NCBI GenBank assembly: GCA_033085395.1
Contig: JANQBS010000043.1
Coordinates: forward strand, 1-64,000
Length of the DNA: 64,000 bases
Direction of reading: 5' to 3'
Origin: Xanthoparmelia taractica
Lineage: Eukaryota > Ascomycota > Lecanoromycetes > Lecanorales > Parmeliaceae
Below the pieces are notes generated by a model. That model was not told where the DNA came from. It did no database searches and was given only the letters and a program-made list of their open reading frames with translations. Shown here one piece after another: positions 22,557 through 32,697 of the stretch. How positions within the stretch are numbered: the first letter of the stretch is position 1; each line of letters starts with the position of its first letter. The position numbers were made by a program, and so were the translations under genes.

Positions 22557-25500
22557 TCAGTCGTCCCCTCCCCTCTCGAGCAACCTCAACGGCTCCATCT
22601 CGATATTCAGCCGATACGGATCCACCGACACCAACCTCGTCTCCCACACGTCCCCGACCCTGCACCCGCCCTCCTTCGTCACGGCCGCGCAATGCATCAA
22701 CTGCACCTGCAAGTTGCACAGATCCCACTGACCAAGATAAAACCCCTTGTTCGCCCGAACACGTAGACTGCTCACCTCGAACGTCGCGGGCAGTGCGGCC
22801 TCGTTGAAGTAGAGGGCCCGGAAGAGCGCCTGGCAGACCCAGTGGCGGATCGAGTTCTTCTTGGCGTAGGTGATTCTCCGCTCGCGGTGGACGGCGCCCT
22901 CGGCGTACTCTGCGACCTGGTCGCGCGAGAAGGGCAAGTAGGAGTCGTCGGTGCTGCCGATGAGGGAGGTGCCGGTGGCGGCTTCGTGGCGGATGGCGGC
23001 TTCCATCTGCCAGTGCGCGTACAGGTCCGCGTAGCGGCGGAGTGGGGACGTGGCTTTGCAGTAGGCTGGGAGGCCGAGGCCGGCGTGTTCGAGGGGACGG
23101 TCCGAGGCAAAGGCTTGGCCGATGAGGAGCATGTACCGGCGGAGGTCGGCCTGCTCCACGTGGCCGCGCTTGGCAATTTGGGGTTCGAGGACTTCCCGCT
23201 TGAAGACTTCGGGCGAGGAGGCTGGTTCGGGGTTGCGAAGGATGCCTCGGTAGGGAATCGGAATGTTGCGCTCGGAGCACCACGAGGCACCAACGTCGCC
23301 GGCTATGATCATGAGGTCGCCGACCATTTTGATGACCAAGCCAGAGACTCCTGGAGGCCTTTGTAGAGCGATGATCGGATCGCCCTCGAATAGTCTCATG
23401 TTTCTATTTTTGATCTGGAAGGGTTTACCTGCAGATTTCGTCAAGTAGACTGTTGGATAAGTGGATGCTTTGAGGGCTGATGACATCAAATCCGGAGCTC
23501 CTGCCTCGGCTCGCTTTTGACGATTGGCTTCACCAAGCTCGAGCAGCTTGCGTAACACTTTGATATGTTCAGGATCGGTCAATACTTTGCTGGACTGGTC
23601 CGTCTCGTCGATAGGCTGAGCAGGTACGCGTCCGCCTACGGTCAAGATTGACATAGCATCCGACTCTTCGTCGGTCCCGGTCAAGCCGAGACCCTTGCCC
23701 ACCATTTGAGGCGTAAGATAGTGAACGTTGCGTACGATGCCCGGGGTGACTCTCTTCTCGAGCATGTCACCATCTGCTGAGATCATCGCGCTAAAAGTGA
23801 TGCATGGCCGATCATTTGCAAGACTGAGTCTATCATGCGTCACCTTGGGGGCCAGCAGAGGGTACCTTTTTTCTGGAAAGTAGACCGACTCTGATAGTAA
23901 AGCAGCGTACTTTGCACTGGCAGAGTCGGGAGTGATGAAAGCAGATGGGTTGGCGACGTGGATATGCACCCAGTTTGCAGATGGATTGTTTTCAACAAGC
24001 TCCAGGGAAACTCCATCGTCACGTTCTAGAGTCTCCGCACTATCGATGCAGAAGACCGGCAGGTCCTTCCAGTCCCTTCTCAAACCTTCCATGGAATCCT
24101 TCGGCTCAAAGGAAGCGGCTTCTCTGTGAGCATCAAGCAACATTCGGCTGGCCTCTCCGAAGCCGCCATCGTGTCCCGGAAGTCTGAGGCCTCCGACCTT
24201 GTAAACGTTTCTGTTTTCCCACGGCGTCAGGACGCCTAATTCCTGGAGAAGAGTAAACCCTCTAGATTGATCCAATTCTAAGTCTTTATACATTCCTACG
24301 GCACGAAGGATCATGGGACCAAGAGATGCCAGATTTGTATGAGCATTGACAAATGAGGAAGTTGCCCAAACGTCAAGATAATGGATGATGATTTTGTCAT
24401 TCTGATCAAACTTTTGCCCTTTCATCTCTCTGTATGAATTGCCGGAATTTTGTTCGATGTCTATGCTGATCGAGCTTGGACCAATGAAACCCGACTTTGA
24501 AAGAGGCCTTGTCAGTCGGCTTTGCCGTATAGCCTCTCGGGCTTTCCGGACGAAGGTTGCAATTGGGTTGATCCAACGCGTTGACTCCATTGGCGTGGAA
24601 CCATTGACAAACATCGATTCATTCGTTGCCTCCTGAGTTATTACTTCTTGATACTCACGAACCCAATCTCTGACTTGGTTGATGTACTCTAGGCCTTGCC
24701 GAGGGTGAATCTCGTACACCGGATTCTGACGGTGTACCATCTGAGTCCACACTATATTCTGACATTGAGCTATAGCTCTATGAATAGCCCATATCATTGG
24801 TTGCGTGAGTTCAGAGGGGTCTTCTTTCATCAAGACCTTCATAGCAATATCTTTCAGCGACATATATGTTCGATCTGTGAATCCTTCAGAGGGAGCAATG
24901 ATCTCGTAAAGGCGATTGATTCTTTCTGCATGCTTTCTGAATACAGCGTCGGCGGCCCGTTGGAACAGCGACATCTGCTCTAGAACCTTGGCTCCGGCAT
25001 TTCGGGGAGCCTGGACGTCCATGGGTTGAAGGCGGTTCATCTTCTCTTCGGCAACCTCATCGGCTGGGAGATACGGAAGAATTTCGTTCAAGTCATCCGG
25101 GTCTACAAACCGCGAAACTGACCATCGTGCGCCCGCTGGCGCTCTATGGACCCATTGACCTCGGATGGTATAGAACTGGCACTGATCGGCCACGTTTCGA
25201 ACGAAGATGGCTAAGACTGGTTCGGACATCGCTCTGAAACGATCAGCTCGCACTGCCTCTAATGGGCTTGGCGTAAGACTCACACTAATTCGACAAGATC
25301 ACCTCGTCGGAGAAAAACGTGGTTGGCGGAGATGTCAGGAGCCCGGTCCTCAGGATCAAATATTACCTCGTCATCATCGTCCAATTCATTGTCCCGGGTT
25401 ATCGTGGTAAAGCTATCGTCTTCTCCTGACTGGGTGAACAGGTTCTGGGTGTCGCCGAAAGTACTTGAAGGACGCCCACCTGAATTATCGGCCAGCGCAA

Positions 25501-26672
25501 TGTCGTGTTGCTCTTGCCACAATCTAAGTGCCTCTCGGATGGGTCTAGGTCTTCCATCGCCAAACCCATCTTGGTTTGTTCCAATGATGGGTGGGTCGAT
25601 TGGGGAACCAGCAAGCAAAGTCTGACTCTATGCAAGGCTTTAATATATAAAGTACCGAAAGCGGTCTGTTTTTACTTACGGCTGCTGTAGCGTAGTGTCT
25701 CTTTGCGGCCTTGCTAGTTCGGGTCAAGGACAACGTCTTTGGAGAATCCGTATTTGACGAGCGGCTATAAGTTAGAGCAGACTGCCGAGCGTGATACCGA
25801 GGAGAGGAGCGTGGGCTTGACACTGAATCCCCGGTCTCCGTGTTGATAGGAGGCAAGTTTGACGAAGACACCCTGATACTATCCATCAGGGATGTCAGTT
25901 CGGCAAGGAAAACCTCGTCCTTGGGCTGACTTTCCGATGGGACTGGAGTAGCATTTGGTGGACCTTTGCTTAAGCGTGATTCCTTTTGATATATTGATTT
26001 ATTGGTAGTCAATATTTTCCGTATCATCCCTTTATCTTTGTCCTTAGTCGGAAGACCAAAATGTAGGACTTTCCATTTGATTGGAGAAAGGCGATCTGTG
26101 CTCAACGATTTACGTATTGCAGATCTAGCAAGAACCTTCCTAGGAGCTCGACTCTTGATCGCTCTTCGTGTGCCAGATTTATGACTGGCTCGACTCGTGT
26201 TGGATTGCGATTGAGGAGCCAAAGCTACGGGTCGACCCTCTGACGCTATTAGTATATGAGGCTTGAGGAAGCGTATACGTCGCACAAGAGGCTTACCATC
26301 GACTCCGGCCAACTGTGATTGTGATGCAATCCTTAAACCCACCGTTTGGCGCTTCCCCACTATACGTCGTATAGGAGGCTCGTGAACGGTTTGGCTGACA
26401 CTACCGTCAGGTTCATCCGAGCTCCTCGTGGCAGATTGCGCGTAGACCGACGCGTTAATTAAATGTATATCTGGAAAGGCAGTCGTCAACCCGTCGGCAA
26501 TTTTCTGCTGTGGTAAATGTTCATAGGACACTCTGTTCTTGCCAATCGAGCTTTCCTGTATACCGGTTGGGCCGGTGGAGCTACAACGGGCGAAGTCTAA
26601 CGCGCAGCGCCAGCATGGTTGGCTGGCTCTTCTAGCATCCAAGATGGCTCGGAGTCGCTGTCTTGCTGCCAT
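22557..26672 (-). CDS. cyt-4: Mitochondrial RNase II-family exoribonuclease, CYT-4/DSS1-like
   Basis: Predicted 3'-5' exoribonuclease that processes and degrades mitochondrial RNA, as in Neurospora CYT-4 and the yeast Dss1 subunit of the mitochondrial degradosome. Exons 26672-25680, 25627-25284 and 25233-22557 give about 1337 aa. The first intron acceptor has two in-frame choices (TAG, or CAG six bases later). The N-terminus (MAARQRLRAILDARRASQPC) is Arg-rich without acids, as expected for mitochondrial import. About 330 disordered residues follow. The conserved part begins near FLRRGDLVELVAMSEPVLAIFVR. The RNB catalytic domain spans about 840-1190, with LPVFCIDSAETLERDDGVSLE holding the acidic metal-site residues and SPLRRYADLYAHWQM near its end. 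The N-terminal extension makes it longer than I expect for CYT-4. It shares a short promoter region with the molybdopterin synthase gene. Confidence 0.88.
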
Positions 26673-27065
26673 GGTGAGAGCAGGGAAGCACGGCCTTCGG
26701 TGTAAAAGGGGTCTGTATGGTAGTTGAAGTTTCTCAAATCGAAAAGCTTTTCGGGATTGATAGGGCTGAAGGTCTTGGCGCTTTCTTCCGCCCTTCCTGC
26801 GGGATGATGGCTGCTCATCGCTTTCCTTTAAAATGTGAAGCAAGTTCAGTGTAAGTCTCCGCCTTCCTTCCTTCTGCAGTTCTTTCCGGGGCCACATGAT
26901 GAGCATCAAAAGACAATAGCATGTATTATCCGAAGGAAGCGCCCTGTGGCTTCCCTTTAGAGCAAAACATATCATTCTGACTCGCAACCAACCAACCCCA
27001 CCTTGTGCATTCTATCCTCCATCCAATTTGTCAGCCACACTGACACTTGATGCTCTCTCAATCAG
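26673..27065. promoter_or_regulatory. Bidirectional promoter region, cyt-4 / MOCS2A
   Basis: Only 393 bases separate the start codons of the two divergent genes, so both promoters must lie here unless one has an upstream noncoding exon. The cyt-4 reading frame is also open upstream to 26987, which leaves a longer N-terminus possible. No specific factor site is claimed. Confidence 0.55.
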
Positions 27066-27356
27066 ATGCCCGAAGAGCTTCCCCTAGACCATTTCCGCAT
27101 CCTCTACTTCGCCTCCGCCGCCTCCTTCACCCGCAAATCTTCCGATACTTTGCCGGCTCCGATGCCCGTTAGCGGCTTGTTCGGCGTTCTAGAGACGCGA
27201 TATCCTGGTATCACAAAGGTCGTGCTGGACACTTGCGCTGTGACTGTCAATTTGGAATATGTGGATGTTGAGGAAGAGGGTGGTGTGGAAAAGGGAAGCG
27301 TGGTGATTAAGGTTGGGGATGAGGTGGCGATTATACCGCCTGTGAGCTCTGGTTGA
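27066..27356 (+). CDS. cnxG: Molybdopterin synthase small (sulfur carrier) subunit, MOCS2A/CnxG-like
   Basis: Small ubiquitin-fold protein of 96 aa that carries sulfur as a C-terminal thiocarboxylate and pairs with the large subunit to make molybdopterin. That cofactor is needed by nitrate reductase and other molybdoenzymes. Visible features are the N-terminal strand HFRILYFASAASFTRK, the central helix LFGVLETRYPG, the strand VNLEYVDVEEE, and the family C-terminus VKVGDEVAIIPPVSSG. The last residue is Gly, as activation needs, but the penultimate residue is Ser instead of the usual Gly of the MoaD/MOCS2A Gly-Gly end. No intron is needed. ATG 27066 follows ATCAG. It is divergent from cyt-4. 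The large subunit is not in the window. Confidence 0.85.
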   Translation: MPEELPLDHFRILYFASAASFTRKSSDTLPAPMPVSGLFGVLETRYPGITKVVLDTCAVTVNLEYVDVEEEGGVEKGSVVIKVGDEVAIIPPVSSG

Positions 27357-27979
27357 GGAACCGATATGGGAAAATGGTGGGCGAGTGGTGAATCTGCTGG
27401 CTACAGAGTGTTTGGTTAAGTCCATTGTCTGAATGCGCGGCAAGGACATGAGAGCACTCTGGAGGAATATCCCGCCAGGACAGAAGATGTGCTTGGTATT
27501 TGAGCAATGAGGTTCATATTGATTTGGCAATGGTGCAGATCAAAGTCATGGAAAGTAGATCGTGGACGGGATGGGAGAGCGAGGGACGGGGATCGAGCAG
27601 GGCAGCGAGATGCCAGATGCGCAGGCTGTTGAATTGGATTGGCAATAAGAAGCTTCAGCTTTCGTGCGTGTGGATCACAGCCTCATGGATTTTTCATGGA
27701 CAGCGAGATGTTCATTCATGGTCTTGTCCTTGACAGTTGATGGTCATATATTATTCCCCTAGCGCCCTTAAATGATCCAAGAGATGTCTGATTAAATACT
27801 GCAAATACTTCGGCCAAAAGTTTGGATAATGAAGCGATGCGCTGATGCTATGCAAAATATGAATCATGTCCGCGCTGCAATCGCCAAGAGAAGAATCTAA
27901 ATCATAAGCATCATTAATGGTGTGGATTTATCGTTACGGTTTCCGAGCGTAGACAACGATTCTGGCAAGCTTGTCAATC
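27357..27979. other. Intergenic between convergent genes
   Basis: About 620 bases between the stop of the MOCS2A-like gene (+) and the stop of the methyltransferase gene (-). It should contain both 3' UTRs. No gene or repeat is seen. Confidence 0.5.
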
Positions 27980-29443
27980 CTACGGCCCAGATATAGAGAC
28001 AGAGGCTGGAAGTGCGACATACATTGTTTGATAAGCATGATGCTTTGGGTTTTTAAGAGAAGTGCGCATTTTCGCGGCCCAAGCCTTGACTTCATCCGTC
28101 GTCCACTGCTGTCCAGTCAGCCTTGGCCCTTCGCAACTCCTCCTTTCCTGCGGATCAACATATGACGTTAGGAGGGAATTCTGACTGACCCCACAATGCT
28201 GCGTCAACAGCCGTAGTGTCCAAGCTTCTAATCCCTCAAGCCAATACTTCAAATTCCAGCGTCCGATCTCCTTCAACTTGCGATCAACGGGCCATTCGCC
28301 AATAGGCCACTTGTATCGCTTCTCTACTACGTCGACGAAGCCTGCTTCCTTGATCATGTTCTTGATGAGTGGTGCCATTATGACATTCTTCCCAGATTTT
28401 TGACTTGCTTCGGCTGCAAGGTCAGTAAGACGATGCATTACGTCGCTCGGAGAGATGGAGCCGTCTTCCGTTTTGAACTCTGGGATTGGTTCGCTGTGCT
28501 CGATGTAGCCGCCAGGGGCGATGTGGCTGCAAGGCGTCAAGGTAAGCCTATAGGGTACTAAAGCAAGGATTTTAGAGTGCCATGCTCACTCAAAGCATTC
28601 TTTGTAAAAGGCGGGCCAGTCGGCAATACTAGCGAAGAGGAAGCGGACGTGAACGTAATCGAAGTGGTTTGGAGGGTAGATCCATTCGCTGCAGCAGTCG
28701 TCAATCTCGAAGCGGAGATTTTCCGACGGAGGTATCTTCTTGAAGGTTGGGGAGAGATCGGTTCCTGAGTTGATAGATCAGTACGGAATCTTCTAGTGTG
28801 GCTAATCGCTGGTGTACCGATTACTTCTGCGTCTGGAAACTTGTCTGCGATATTCCTACCAGACGTCAATCATACATTCTCAGAAGCCGAGTCGAGGCTC
28901 ATACGATGCCCATATCCCAATTCCAGTACCCACGTCCATGATCCTCTTTGGATTTCTTATTGGTGCTAGGAATAGCCTGTTGTTGAGCGTCAGGAGGAAC
29001 ATGTGATGCCTGCAATGTCAGGCCGACTCGTCAGACGATCAACAGGAACCAGCAATTCCTAGGTAGACTGACGCATATTGGTCAAGTCGTAGAGCTTCAT
29101 CGTCATGAGGGACCCAGTATGCGCCATCGCCTACCTATATCAGCAGTTGGTCTAGTTGGTGAGGTGAGGTCTCTAAGCGTACGGTAGGTGTGGTATATTC
29201 TGTTGTTCTCAATGCGCCGGTGGTCTAGCTCACCAGCCAAGCACGCACGGCTAAGATCCAATCAGAGGTTATATGCTTTGCGGGAAGCAAGGATAATTGC
29301 TCACGAAGAGTCGCTGAAGACGGTATCGACCTCTGAGTCATGGTACCTCGAGTCCTATTGCGCATCAGTCCTGAAGAGAGAGGGTAGGAATGAAAGGAGA
29401 AGGTTGAACGCACGATGGGGATTTCATCACTGCCTGAAGCCAT
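27980..29443 (-). CDS. LaeA-like SAM-dependent methyltransferase, eight exons
   Basis: Predicted class I methyltransferase of the LaeA-like group, members of which regulate or take part in secondary metabolism. Exons (- strand): 29443-29414, 29354-29305, 29250-29183, 29130-29073, 29009-28905, 28855-28818, 28764-28590 and 28526-27980. All seven introns (49-63 nt) join in frame, giving 356 aa. Recognisable order: ENNRIYHTYRDGAYWVPHDD (the pre-domain motif of the family); motif I RIMDVGTGIGIWASNIADKF with the glycine-rich SAM loop; AEVIGTDLSP; an acidic motif II (FEIDDCCSEWIYPPNHFDYV); ASIADWPAFYKECFDHIAPGGYIEHSE; and the C-terminal VKAWAAKMRTSLKNPKHHAY. The first coding exon is only 10 codons. 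An extra 42-nt in-frame intron (28148-28189) is possible. It differs from true LaeA at the N-terminus, and no biosynthetic cluster surrounds it, so its substrate is unknown. Confidence 0.8.
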
Positions 29444-30910
29444 CCATATGACTTGGGTCGATTGCTTGGCCGTAGCGCTTGAGGTAGATAGAGAGGAATG
29501 GGCGGGATGTAGTAAGTCGATCGAGGGGTTTCAGCTTGACGAAGACGACAGGGTAATTGGGGCCAGAAAGCGAGTGCAATGGGGCAGGAGAAGGAAATGT
29601 TGGTTTGGGAAGGTGAGGAAGTAATGGATGAACAATATGGCCAGAGTTCGGAGTGCCACATCATCAATGAAAGCTAAGGTAAGGTAGTAAGTAGGAATAA
29701 TAATCATCATCATAATCATAATAAGGGTAACTGACTAAAGCACCTTTTCATCCGAGGCATCACGGTTTAAAAATTTAAACATTTAATGGCGTCGCGACTT
29801 TTGAGAGAGGGAGGGGAAAAAATAATAGAAAAAAAAATAAACTTTTAGATGCATGGCAGTGAATTAAAAAACTGTCTGGGGGGGGGGGGTATATTTTGAC
29901 TTGGCGCTGGGACGGCCCCGGGCCCAAGGAATGGCATAAAGTAAACCACCTGAAGAAACCGGCTTCCCGGGACCCAATCATGTTAAAGTAAAAAGAGGTT
30001 AATATGAAGTGAGAGGCCCTGTCCGGGGGTGTCTCTCTGGTGCCTGGAAAGTAGGCGAGGATAAGGTACCTAAGGTAGGAGCGGGAAGATTTTGTCGGTA
30101 AAACTCTCCATAGACTGGGGAATTGGTGTGCCACACACCCACTGGGATGGCTCGGTAAAAGACGGTAATCAGTTGGGATGCCTCGTACCAGGTACTTGGG
30201 CTTGAGGTCTATTACTTGGGGCATTTGGTAGCTTTCTCTCCCACGATGCATCTCATCTGCAACTCCATCGTCTTTCTCGACACACACACACACATACACA
30301 CACACAACACCTTTCTCTCCATACTTTATGGAAATAAAAAAAGATACTTTCTGTGCGACGCTCGGAACTCGCGTGCCGGCAAAAAACCCCACCCGACCCT
30401 ATCTTACCAAAAGAGATAAGCAAGATGCAGCTTTCGGATGCAGGCTTGCAGTGCCATGTCAGACTATGCTGTCACCGGTCAGGATAAACCCGTTGAACCA
30501 CTAGAGTATCCGGCCCCTCAAGCGGGGACTGATTTTGCGATCCAAATACACGTGACCGAGAGCCTGCATCTGGACCCGGGAAACTGCCCGGTGGCTTTGC
30601 GCTTTTTAATATTGCAGCCGGTGCCGGACCCCCCCCCAACAGTAACGTGTATAGAATCACGAATCTTGCAACTGGGCTGAAGGAAAATGTAATTGCGAGG
30701 GAGAGTTGTACACTTTTCTACTAGTATATAGATGCTTCGTCAAACCTTTATTAATCTATTAGGCCAAGGTCTATTCCTTTTCGTCCGAACATTGCAACCA
30801 TGACGCCAAACTCCATGCATTGCCGAATGAATATCGACTTGATTTGTTCTCTTTGGTCCGACCCCGACAATGTATCCTCACAAAGACAGCATGGTCCTGT
30901 CATGTTTTGC
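29444..30910. other. Intergenic, about 1.5 kb
   Basis: Between the start of the methyltransferase gene and the stop of the MARVEL gene, both on the minus strand. It contains short tracts: an ATA/ATC-rich stretch at 29697-29722, a G run near 29879-29890 and a (CA)n tract at 30281-30309. Frames here are short and low complexity; no gene is supported. Confidence 0.5.
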
Positions 30911-31587
30911 TCATGCCATATCCTTGGGAGGGACTGTCTTACTACGACGCCAGAGGCATACACTGCACATGGCGGAGAAAGCGAAGAGGATGCTGAACTC
31001 GGTCAGACATCATCATGGGCGACGAGAGTCAAGGATGAACTTACCAAAGTGCAATGCTCAAGCCCCAAATGGCCTTCATCTCATAGCACGTGGTCTTGCT
31101 CGCTCCGATCCAGTTGCTATACACAACCTTTCCACCTTGCTTGTTGAAGTTGTCCTTGAGCTGGGAGCTCAGCTGAGAAGCCGATTCGGCAACGCTGGAG
31201 GTGCCGACAACTCGGCAGTTCAGATACGAAAGTGGCTTCCCAACCACGATAGCGACAACAGACAAGGCGATGAGCATCAAACCATCCATACCCGTGTTGA
31301 TGAGGTACGGGAGGATGTTGTCAATATGTAAGATGACAGTGATTGCGCAGTAGAGGATCGCGATGCAAGTCTACAATGCGGCAGTTAGATTTGGCCTTGT
31401 CAAGGGACAACGAGGAACCCACCACGCTGAGAGTGCCAACAAGTTCCTCTGACGGAGAATCGTTCTGAGAGACCATTTCCGAGATGAAGTTCGCAGCCAT
31501 GCCAATACAGCCGAGGAGACTGATTACTTGTAGCAGCCGGACAATCTTGAAGGTTGCTCCAAGAGCACCGTAGTCGGGTCCAGCCAT
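30911..31587 (-). CDS. MARVEL-like four-span membrane protein
   Basis: Small integral membrane protein of 190 aa. Exons 31587-31423, 31370-31045 and 30992-30911 are joined by two 52-nt introns, both in frame. Four hydrophobic segments are visible: FKIVRLLQVISLLGCIGMAA (about 13-33), TCIAILYCAITVILHI (56-71), MDGLMLIALSVVAIVVG (83-99), and a last one spanning the second splice, WGLSIALCILFAFSAMCSVC. A luminal loop with two Cys (LNCRVVGTSS ... KTTCYEM) lies before the last segment. The tail WRRSKTVPPKDMA is short and basic. This layout fits fungal MARVEL-domain proteins, which sit in plasma-membrane or vesicle membranes. The family call is by topology and loop pattern, not by a unique motif. 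Confidence 0.68.
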
Positions 31588-32697
31588 GTCGGGTAAATTG
31601 AAGATTGAAGGATGAAAGATGAAAAGGCGTTGATTATGTTGATCAGGAGCGATGGACTAGGAGCACGTAAAGCGATGGAGATTGAAGGAAAAGATGGAAG
31701 GATTGATCAGTGCTGATATAGTGATTGGCGCGCACTTATTGCAATGAACGTCTCAAAGAAATAGACGAAAGCTAACAAATAACAGAGACGGGATGCTTTG
31801 AGGTGGTTGAGATGCAGGAGAAAGACATGTGACGAGGCATCTCATTTGTCTTAAGTACTGCGAACGTCCGGCCTTCAATGGTAAAAATATCCAACCAGCC
31901 CTGCTCGCTTCATGATGTTTCTGAAGTTGTGAGTATTCCATTGATAGACAAGTTTCACGCTTGCTCAATGACAACGCGTCTCAGCCAATAGTCAGAAATG
32001 AGGCTCCTCGGAGGTTACCGCGGTGGGCGCTTATCCAACCTCCGGGCACGGGCCAACCGAACAGCGACAAGAGAACAACCCACTAAGGTCGCAGAAGCTG
32101 CGTGGTGATGTTGTAGCCAGAAACATGGCCTCAAACAGCTTGGTGAAGGCAGGTATAGCAACGGGCACCATGGGAGGAGATGAGTTGATCACTGCAATCT
32201 CTTCATTATTTTGGTCCATGCCAACGCTATTTTCAAAAAGTAACAATAGACGACGGCTATATTTTTAGCACATTGAATTCTGAGATGAAGAGATGAAAAT
32301 CGACCCAAGACACAGCGAAAGATAACGACGGCCAGCGAACCAAGATGCACCAATTCATCGGGTTTTCCAAGATTTTGCCCGCATGCCAAAATACTAAAAT
32401 TGACCGAGCTATGGATTTGGATCGGTAAGTCTTAGCCAAGTCTTGCATCTGCTCGATACACCAAAGATATCAAGGCAATTATCAATGCTGGTGAGGACAA
32501 GAATGATTCTTTTCTACTTCGTACCTTATACAAAGATAAGCTAGAGTGAAATAGTCCAACTTGAGAAAGTGTAACCGTTATCTAATCGTAGCTCAGTCGT
32601 TGCGGGGGTTTGGCAAACGTTGAATCACTGTCTCTCCTTCCCTACATGTTTCCTTCTAGAGGTAGTAATTGATCTGTCCTCATGTTAAGCATTCAAC
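31588..32697. other. Intergenic, divergent promoters
   Basis: About 1.1 kb between the divergent MARVEL-like (-) and amidase (+) genes. No coding region or clear repeat is seen. Confidence 0.5.

Noticed and set aside
22516..23283. Arg/Pro/His-rich minus-strand frame
   Set aside because: Shadow frame of the GC-rich 3' end of the CYT-4-like gene; no domain and the real frame is clear.
27066..32697. MOCS2A, methyltransferase, MARVEL and amidase genes as a biosynthetic cluster
   Set aside because: No polyketide synthase, peptide synthetase, terpene synthase or dedicated oxidase nearby; the members are unrelated and intergenic gaps are large.
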